14,342 nucleotides of DNA, taken from contig NXFV01000011.1 of assembly GCA_002803225.1 (NCBI GenBank), positions 1 through 14,342 on the forward strand, in the 5' to 3' direction. Position 1 is the first letter of the stretch. Each line of letters opens with the position of its first letter. The notes beneath the pieces are model-generated. The model was not told the origin of the DNA and searched no databases. It worked only from the letters and a program-made list of their open reading frames with translations. The position numbers and the translations under genes are program-made. Source of the DNA: Gamarada debralockiae. Taxonomy: Eukaryota > Ascomycota > Leotiomycetes > Helotiales > Hyphodiscaceae. Below, in pieces: positions 7,110 to 14,342 of the stretch.

Positions 7110-9031
7110 TCAATCCCTTCTGTTGTTTCTCACATGTGAAGGAACCGCAGTACTAATCCAGACGCTGTTTAGGTCTTCATTCATTTGAAGACCTGGTGGT
7201 GGTACTCGATCTGCTGTTATTATCACGGATACCTGCGGACAAGATTTGGTCAGCTCTACTAGACAAGGCAGCAGAACATCCTCAATGCTGGCTTCGCTCT
7301 CTGGTTTGCACTTGTCGATCCGATCGATGACAAGGAAGACTTCTCCAGCCTGATCTGCTAGCATCTTGCAGATGCTCCACAGCTGCGTGAATGTTGTTGC
7401 TCTGCTCAGCTTCCTTGTATTGAAAAGTTCGGGATTGTGGAAAGCAAGTAGCGGGAATGACTCCAGGAGCTGTACAATCATGCGCCGAGCAAGCACACTG
7501 GGAGACAAAGACCCATGGATACCAGCACAGAACACGTAAATAGCAGTCTTGTCCTGAGATTCGAGTGCACGTATAAGATCGACAGACATCTCTGTCACCC
7601 AGGGCTCCTGGTTGCCTGATCTACCGCCGACCCAAAAAGTGGCTTGACGGCCAGTATCTGACCAGTCTGAGAAGTATTGGAGCACTCCATTCTGGTCCCA
7701 GTGGTCTTTTGGCGAAAGATCGAAGGCGTGGGAAGCTAGTTGATCAAGCTCGGGGCCTGCGCTGGCAATTTCCGGGAACACTTCTTGCCGTACGATTTGA
7801 ACGTATGACTTGGCGTGGAAAGCTGTGATATCTGTATCATATCAGCCTGTAATTCCGTTGCTATCAACAAGGAAAACCTACAAGTTTGATTCAAGTGAAG
7901 ATTTTCGACTTTTTGATTCACCATGGCGATGCTGGATCCGAGTGCTGAGACAGCGCCTTCTAGGTTTTCGTATATTCGAGAGATGACTGATAAGGAAAGA
8001 CATCGTCAGTGATAAGCTCCTATTTTTGTAGGAAGACATCTTGCACACACCAAAACCCGTGTTATCAACGACATCTTTCATGTCGCTTGTCTCAGCAATA
8101 TGAGCTGCACGCGCTAGATCGTCCATTCTTTTTTTTTGCTCCCCAACCCTTGACATGTAATCCTCGAACTGAGTTTCGATCGGTTGGAAAATGGCATCGA
8201 CGAATTTAGCTGGTTACAAAGTGAGCTTGTCACTTCCTGGCAAGACCGCTTAAGCTGGGCTAAACATACTGAATCTTCCAGTGCAATAGTACCGCGTGGC
8301 GGCTTCTAGGAAAGTGATTACCTCGACATATAGAGCCGACGCAGTGGTTTTCATAGCATTGGTGGGAAAGATTGATTCGTAGAATTCAACCAGAGGTAGC
8401 TGTGCTGTAACAGATTCAATGAACTCTGCAAGAGCCTCCTGCTTCTCTTTCTTATCCACAACAGCCTGAGCAGATCAGTATTTGATCGCAGCTTCTTGTT
8501 GCCACTTACCTTGAAGACAACCTCCAACAGACCAAAAATGATTGTGTATTCAGGACTCTGCGGAATAAGAATGTTCACGATACCCGACACTCTTGTAGCG
8601 AAATCGCAGAAACCATTTGTAAGCCGAGCAACTCGAGTCATCAGAACAGAGTCCTCTCCGTGGGTTGCATCGTGGATGCTTTGAACAGTGTTCATTCTTT
8701 GGACGACCACCTTGAGACTTCTCGATGTAGCAAGAGTCTTTCTTTCCGAAGGTGTCAACTTCAGCTTCTTAAGTCCTGCCTCCGTAGCCTTGAACGCTGT
8801 ATCGGCGGATGCATAGAAGCTGTAGCTTGCTCAGCGAATAGTTCGTAGATTTGGTCATCTTATTTACCAGTAATCGAGGCCTGGTTCATACCAGGCACTG
8901 AATGCCGTCGAAGGTCTTCCGGTAGCACGGGAGAGTCGTTCTAAAGCAGAAGCGGTTGATCGATGCATAACTCCTGGAACATCATACTGTGGACTATTGG
9001 TCGCATCTGTGGGCATGACAGCAGAACTCAT
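7110..9031 (-). CDS. NACHT/STAND-like protein without a P-loop
   Basis: Six exons on the minus strand: 9031-8868, 8819-8510, 8465-8270, 8209-8051, 7986-7882 and 7831-7110, giving 551 residues. Donors are GTAAAT, GTAAGT, GTATGT, GTGTGT and GTAGGT; all junctions keep phase. The N-terminal half is helical, with LTPSERKTL, TVQSIHDATHGEDS, a SGIVNILIPQSPEYT segment and KFVDAIFQPIETQFEDY. It resembles the DUF7708-like N-terminal region found before fungal NACHT domains. The C-terminal half resembles the start of a NACHT NTPase. Where a P-loop is expected there is WVGGRSGNQEPWVTEM (about 378-393), which lacks GKS/T, while a Walker-B-like VFLVIDRIDKC (476-486) and a VSVIITADRVPP strand remain. It ends soon after, with no WD, ankyrin or TPR repeats. 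It may be a regulatory or decoy NLR-like protein, or a truncated one. The first intron is the least certain (see findings). Confidence 0.65.
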
Positions 9032-9666
9032 GATTCTTTCTTTACGTGTGAACTATATTGTCTTTGCTCACTCGATACAATCACAATTCTAAGAATTGAA
9101 ACTTCATTGACAAAATGTTGAAGATCTCGGCTGCATTTCTGCACCTGAAGTCCACAGCAGTAAGGCGCAGTGTAGTCATGGCGTACTGGCCAGCCCGACA
9201 AGCCCTACACTCGGCGGTGGCAGTGCATGTACGAAGTACTCCCACGTCATTAGATCAAGAGGCTACAACATAACGCCACAGCCTCATTTTTCGCATTGCA
9301 GTTAAAAGGTTCAGACATCGGGACAATAAAGCCACATGCAAGTCCCAAACCGTATGCTCTCCAGGCAGCTAATCTTATGGCCTTATAGCGGCACTCCTAT
9401 TTGAGGCTATTGGTCAATCTAGCGCCACTTTCCAAGCCACCGTTCGCTCAGCCTCGAAGAAGAGCGGCACAAAACAAGCTGGGGGAAAGCCGCATGATTT
9501 CGTTTGGTGGTGGCGCAAACCTCAGCTGCTCTTTTGAGGCTGAATTCCTCGTTTGCTGCAATCAATCGTGAAGTAGCTTCTCTGAGAGAACAACTCTATC
9601 ATCTCAAACTGTCAAAGGTTTCGTGCCTCTAAATCTGCGCGCGTTTCATCCACAAACATCATCAGC
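9032..9666. promoter_or_regulatory. divergent promoter between the STAND-like and second AAA genes
   Basis: These 635 bp separate the two ATGs, which are transcribed away from each other, so both genes very likely use this region for initiation and could be co-regulated. No open frame with protein character lies in it. GGTGGCAGTGCAT at 9216-9228 also occurs at 4971-4983 upstream of the first AAA gene. The ATG at 9667 has a good fungal start context (CATCAGCATGGC). Confidence 0.6.
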
Positions 9667-12208
9667 ATGGCACACCTCAGGCTGCAGATTGAAGGTGTGC
9701 CCGTCGCCAATATATTCGCACAAGAGTAAGTTTTCGTACTTCAAATGGAATGCAGCGCTCGCTTTCTAACAGCTGCTTTCCTGAAAGTGAGCACATGCGT
9801 CGAGATTTTCAGCTCCCTCTTGATCGCTGGGCCGGGGCCGCCATCGATGGCTGGGCAGACCACAATGACTTTGATGAGATTGTCGAGCGAGTCGAAGAGG
9901 ATGTTAAAGAAAACTTGAAGGTCGGGTGGCACTCCGATAAAGCAATTTATAGCGAACGAGACTGGCGCGAGAAATATATCAAAGATGCTGCCGAAGATCC
10001 TTTCAGTCGCTACGCAGTCATCGCATTCGGCATAGGCGGTGAGTTGACCGCAGTTGGCTTGCGCTCTACATACCTCAAAGACCTTTACCATACCGTGGCA
10101 GACTATATTCCGGGAATCGCCGTCGAAAGCGACATGATCATTTTTGGTCAACCATTTCAACCCTTATACTTCTACCTCGATGCCATGCGCGAGCGTGCAA
10201 GACAGCTGGCATCCTCAGACACGGATCAAGAAGACCTTGAGAGTTTGGTCAACTTCTATCAAAAGTGGATTCAGCCATCCCATGATAGAATTCGCTCCAA
10301 GATCAAAAGCAAATCTATCGATTTCAACCAGTTATGGGCTTTATTCAAGCCTGGCGAGCTCATTTATTCGAGAGACGAGTGGGACAACCCGCAGATATTC
10401 TACGCCTGTACATCCGCGTACCGTGAAGGAGGTAGAGAATACGGAGACAACGAAGAGGATGAGGATGAAGCAAAAATCAAGAAAATGACACAATATATCA
10501 CAACACTCAACCTTAACCAACCTAAGCGATTTTGTTTCGATTGCTGGAACGTGCGATGGGATCCTTCAACTAAGAAGTTTACTCGATCACTCTCCACGTT
10601 CAAGATCGTTAATTTCAGAGGCACGAGGAGAATTGCATCTCTACCATATTATCCGCTAGAGATGTACATCGAAAACAACCCTGAGGAAGCAGATCTCATG
10701 GATCGTATTAGGAAGCGAGGACATATATGGAAAGAATTAGTCTCTGGTAGCCCCGTTCCCCGAAAGTACGAAGGTGCTGCGATTGAGCTTGAACCTGGTT
10801 TGATGGTAGCCTCCGTTCGCGGAGACCGCGTCAATGTGAGCTTTCGGTCTGTACCCTGGCAGTTTACTAACTTTGCTGATTCAAATATCTCGTAGCTGAA
10901 GGACCGAGTGGTTGTGGACAACGATGGCAATTCTCGAATGCTAGAACAGTCAATAGGCCCGATGCCCAACATGAAAGAGCTCTGGGAACCAATAATGGCA
11001 TCTATGCAACTTTTTAGCCACAAAGAGCCGCCAATCAAACTCGGCGATTTCGACGAGAGGAACGTTGATCTAGACGATGTCGATGCACAGGCAGACTTCA
11101 ATGATCTTCAAGCTCTGCTCTGTCCCGCGTCGCTGAATTGCTTCTCGCTGACTATGAGAAAGTGGTTTGCGGTATCGATTGACAATCTTTCAGAAATTAA
11201 GTGGAACAAATCTGCGTGGGATCATCTCGTGCTAGACAAGGAGACAAAACTTACGATCAGAACTTTGGTCGCCAACCACCGGACTAAGTCAAAGAACCCT
11301 AACGAGGAGGTCATGACTGGCGACGTTATCGAACGCAAAGGTAGTGTATGTTGTCGCTTCGTGTCTGTGATCCGGGCCGCAGAATTGCTGACTGCCATAG
11401 GGTCTCGTAATTGTCCTTTATGGCCCTCCAGGAGTTGGAAAGACTCTTACTGCCGGTATGCAATTCTACCGTATATATATATTCTCCTGCTTTGCTAATG
11501 CGCTCGTAGAGAGTGTAGCAGAATACACCCAGCGCCCATTATATGCCATCAACGTAGGCGAAGTAACAAGCGAGGAGCGCGTACGAGCAAGGCTACAACA
11601 AGTCTTCACTCAAGCTTCAAGGTGGAACGCAGTTCTACTTTTGGACGAAGCTGATGTGGTGCTCGAAAAGCGTTCGTTCGAGGATATCCGTCGGAATGGC
11701 ACAGTCTCTGGTAGGGACAGCTGAGGTGGTCGTGATACTTTACTCGGCTAACATTTTGCTTCTAGTCTTTCTACAGATGCTGGAATACTACGAAGGCGTC
11801 CTGTTCCTAACCACAAATCGACTTGAACATATTGACAATGCGTTCCAATCTCGGATAAATCTGGCTTACGAATATCCAAAGCTAAAGGAGAGTCAGAGAC
11901 GAGACATCTGGGAAAATTTCATCAAAGATCTACCAGAATCTGATGCGACTGCAAAAGGACAACTGGAAGCTCGGCTCGAGTCTCTTGCAACGTTAGATCT
12001 TAACGGAAGGCAGATCCGGAACGTTCTCTTCACTGCACGGTCACTTGTTCATAATAGCAGCGACGGCGAACAATTTTCATACGCTCATGTCAAACAGATA
12101 ATCGACCATACGAAGAAACTTCAGGAATTCTTCGATAAGGGCAAACAGGGAGCAAGCACACGACTTGTGGAATCAGCAAGTAAGGCGCCAGTTGCATGGG
12201 ACGCCTGA
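9667..12208 (+). CDS. AAA+ ATPase with DUF7025-like N-terminal region
   Basis: Six exons: 9667-9725, 9788-10835, 10896-11345, 11401-11455, 11510-11710 and 11766-12208, giving 751 residues with phase kept at every junction. Donors are GTAAGT, GTGAGC, GTATGT, GTATGC and GTAGGG, and branch-like CTAAC/CTAAT sites sit before most acceptors. The N-terminal part includes GLRSTYLKDLYHTVADYIPG, then LWALFKPGELIYS (202-214) and a FDCW...GTRRIASLPYYPLEMY stretch (about 268-313), the hallmarks of the DUF7025 region that precedes this fungal AAA class. Walker A GPPGVGKT is at 527-534, Walker B VLLLDEAD has catalytic Glu584, sensor-1 TTNR has Asn622, and the arginine-finger candidate is Arg634 in FQSRINL. 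GRQIRNVLFTARSL (685-698) resembles the sensor-2 helix. All core residues are present, so an active ATPase is likely. Substrate and location are unknown; no signal peptide or membrane segment is visible. It is transcribed divergently from the STAND-like gene. Confidence 0.88.
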
Positions 12209-12399
12209 TGTCACAGTGTAACGGATCGGAGGCTGTATACCGCCCTTGAGGATCAGGGGCTTCACAAATGAGGGTTTTTGGGAACGAAGTGAGTACGTAG
12301 CCTCTGGATTTGAACTGATTGCTTGCACTGCCTTCTACTATAGTAAGTAGGTAGCCTACATATATAGATAATCGTACCCCTTCTTCCTCTGATTAGGCT
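12209..12399. other. 3' region of the second AAA gene
   Basis: Non-coding stretch with short AT-rich runs such as TACATATATAGATAATC (about 12357-12373) that suit polyadenylation. A polypyrimidine run and TAG (about 12377-12399) directly before the next open frame could be a splice acceptor of an exon whose upstream partner I cannot find. Confidence 0.35.
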
Positions 12400-13350
12400 T
12401 CTCTGTTCAGTTGTCTAGCTGTATCTTATCTGTCTGGCCAGAGGTTACTTATTGACGAGCTGCAGCAGTCAGGATATAAAGAGGATCAATTGCTGAAGAC
12501 ATTTGAATTTATAAAGATTTTTGGAGAAAATCGAACGTCCTGTCACGTTGAATCAGAAGTAGAAAAGGGGTCTGAGAGAGGAGGCAAAGAGACCAGGTGC
12601 GGGGATTCTGGGGGTAGACAGATTGGACGACCAAGTGAGTCACCTGTGCAGCGAGTTTGGAGGGTTTTCAGGTGTAACCATGGTATTAGCTATCACCAGA
12701 TGTTCCCTGAGTCAATTCGAGCATCCTCCCCTACTTCCTTGGCCTAGTCAACTGAAACGAAAAGTTGCACTCGAGCTAAACGGAGAGGAGCTCCAGCAAG
12801 ATCCTGCAAAGAGAAGGAAAGCGGCGTACAATGTGGGTCAAGCAATTACTTTGAGCTCATAAAAGCGTTAGCTAACATTAATCAGCAGTATCATGACTCA
12901 ATCCTTTGTGGCTCATCTGGCTCATATCCTATTAACTCACCAGAAAATGACTTGCATGATTTAGCTCTCGTTTCAAGAGGATTTGCATCTCCCAACGGAT
13001 CGACGCTTCATTCTTTACAACCAAGAATCCACTCTCAAGCAACCTCTTCACCAGGAAATCTCTCTAGTCCTGCTCGAGCCCTGACCGACGGTCAACATTC
13101 CATGCCTGTCGATTGGTACCGGGGATCGAGCTTAGCTGCCGAAAAACGTGCGCGTGTGGCAAAAAGTTCAGCGGAGTATCGTAAACGCAAGGCAAACTCT
13201 ACAGCTCTCCAAAGAGACTCAACTGCACGAACCAGTGGCGACGGTCCTGCGCTGAACCTTACTCTCGCTGCTGTAGCGAAGGAAATGGGGGACCAGGATC
13301 CGATTCAAGCGGCAGACCACAAGGTCGTCACAGAAGATGTCCGCCGGTGA
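12400..13350 (+). pseudogene. damaged gene of unknown function with a split reading frame
   Basis: From about 12400, frame 1 reads protein-like sequence (LSGQRLLIDELQQSGYKEDQ, LLKTFEFIKIFGENRTSC) to about 12560. Protein character then moves to frame 2 near 12560-12580 (KRPGAGILGVDRLDDQVSH, EFGGFSGVTMVLAITRCS, SQFEHPPLLPWPSQLKRKV, then a basic DPAKRRK). A well-formed intron, GTGGGT...CTAACATTAATCAG (12833-12885, or to 12888 with the tandem CAGCAG acceptor), joins this to a Ser/Pro-rich and basic region (GFASPNGST, RIHSQATSSP, AEKRARVAKSSAEYRKRK). This ends at TGA 13348-13350, after which the same frame continues as the zinc-cluster gene. I do not recognise the family. The basic patches suggest a nuclear protein. 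The frame change and the TGA suggest it is dead or mis-modelled. Confidence 0.45.
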
Positions 13351-13386
13351 CCTATACCACGCCCAGCGCCCGTATCACCAGCTTCA

Positions 13387-14342
13387 ATGACCAAGTCGAC
13401 AGCAGGATGCTTCACATGTAAAAAGAGGGCGGGAAAGTGTGACGAGAGAAAGACTGGCAGAGAGCAAACTGCTAAAGACGGTATGTTGGATAAACAAGAT
13501 AGGAAAGGGCGGAAATACTGATTACATTGACAGTTCAAGAATGTGCGACGGCCCCGTTCTGTTCCTCCAAGGTCGCCGAATGTTTGCCAATGCACAGGAT
13601 AGGTAGTGAAGACAATCTAGAAGAGAAATCTGGAAAGCAGCCCCTAACGGCTGTTGACGGAACACCTTCTGGTATTGCCACAAACGCGCAACGGTTCAGT
13701 TCACATGCTGTAGTCTCCGAAGGCCAAGGCTCAACGACGCTCCCCTGCGATGGTAACACTTCTCCCCCCTTCTTCATTACAACCACGGCCCTTACCAGAA
13801 CGTGGCTTTCTTAGCATTGTTCTCGCTTCACCGGAATCTACGTTTGGCGAAAGATCGAATCTTCCAACGCCACCAATCCGAGAAATCCACTCCCAAGCAT
13901 CTTCTTCATCACCAAAAGATCTTTCTAATTCTCCTGCCAAAACAAGCACGCATCTCGCAGAGAATCATGCGCTGATAAGAGAGCAAGAAGGGCATCAGGT
14001 AGTGGAAGAGGTGCAGGCAGAGAATTCTCCAACAATTCAACGAAACTCGGCGACACCAACCGATTGCAGCGGTCCTTCACCAGATATAGAGGAGAACACT
14101 AATTTATCAGCATTCGATCAACCTGCTCTCCTTGCGTCGCGAACGAAAGTGGACCAGGATCTCATCGAGGGTGAAAATGTGATGATGGAGGGGGATGTAG
14201 GAGAAGAATCGATACGAAAATCATCAAAGGTGATCTTGAGACCTCCTCCGGCAAAGCGACATCCTTGGAAACGCCACAAACTTCGAGGACGACCCCGCAA
14301 GTCTGACCCAAGTCCAAAAAAAAAAAAAAAAAAAAAACCCCG
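13387..14342 (+). CDS. partial zinc-cluster-like / AT-hook protein, open at the window end
   Basis: Exons 13387-13480, 13534-13752 and 13799 to the window end (incomplete), with introns GTATGT...TTGACAG (53 bp) and GTAACA...TTACCAG (46 bp); phases agree. The N-terminus, MTKSTAGCFTCKKRAGKCDE, has the C-x2-C-x6-C first half of a fungal Zn(II)2Cys6 cluster. The next two expected cysteines are not there: RKTGREQTAKDG reads like RKxGCExCAKDG with both cysteines replaced. Ser/Pro-rich and acidic regions follow, then a basic tail with PPPAKRHPWKRH and RGRPRK, a classical AT-hook core, near 14283-14300. The reading frame enters a run of about 22 A at the window end without a stop. Likely a nuclear DNA-binding protein by origin; whether the cluster can hold zinc is doubtful. 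The ATG at 13387 lies in the same frame as, and only 36 bp after, the preceding TGA, so both may be pieces of one gene. Confidence 0.5.
14318..14339. repeat. A-homopolymer at the right edge
   Basis: About 22 consecutive A followed by CCCCG close the window. It is within the open frame of the AT-hook protein. It may be a real lysine-codon run, a slippage or assembly artefact, or a contig edge. Confidence 0.5.

Noticed and set aside
9741..10160. Minus-strand open frame opposite the second AAA gene
   Set aside because: The plus strand encodes the conserved N-terminal region with good splice junctions; the antisense frame has no motif.
13348..13440. Intron removing the TGA before the zinc cluster
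   Set aside because: The GTGACC donor with the available acceptors gives introns of 35 or 56 bp that lead into stops, and does not keep the cysteine frame.
14318..14342. Poly(A) tail of a retroposon or processed copy
   Set aside because: The neighbouring gene has introns and there is no visible retroelement or target duplication; the run sits at the window edge and is more likely a coding lysine run or sequence artefact.

Overview
The window looks like accessory DNA of a filamentous ascomycete (Pezizomycotina; probably a Dothideomycete, though the class is a guess). The evidence is: many 44-64 bp introns with CTRAY-type branch points, a fungal OrsD-type (DUF3505) zinc-finger protein, a pogo/Fot1-type transposon, DUF7025-type and membrane-anchored AAA ATPases, a NACHT-like protein and a zinc-cluster/AT-hook protein. 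No RNA genes or CRISPR arrays were seen.

Layout. 1-423: no gene recognised. 424-862 (+): relic of a gene resembling the SWI/SNF-RSC subunit Ssr4, with one stop and two single-base frameshifts. 1119-1655 (+): an intact small OrsD-domain protein. 1879-4828: a complete but dead 2.95-kb DNA transposon with about 90-bp terminal inverted repeats and a TA target duplication. Its minus-strand transposase is full of stops and is interrupted by an LTR-like insert at about 3351-3900. 5213-6938 (+): a membrane-anchored AAA ATPase with one GC-AG intron. 9031-7110 (-): a six-exon NACHT/STAND-like protein without a P-loop. 9667-12208 (+): a six-exon AAA ATPase with a DUF7025-like region. 12400-13350 (+) and 13387-14342 (+): a damaged gene followed, in the same frame, by an incomplete zinc cluster and an AT-hook protein that runs off the window.

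The most system-like part is 5213-12208. Two structurally different AAA+ ATPases flank a NACHT-like protein that keeps a Walker-B-like segment but has lost Walker A. The STAND-like gene and the second AAA gene share a 635-bp divergent promoter, and the STAND-like gene converges on the first AAA gene with only 171 bp between stop codons. Co-function (for example surveillance or incompatibility) is inference from position only.

Exon boundaries were worked out by hand from splice signals and reading phase. Family assignments come from recognised motifs, with no database search.
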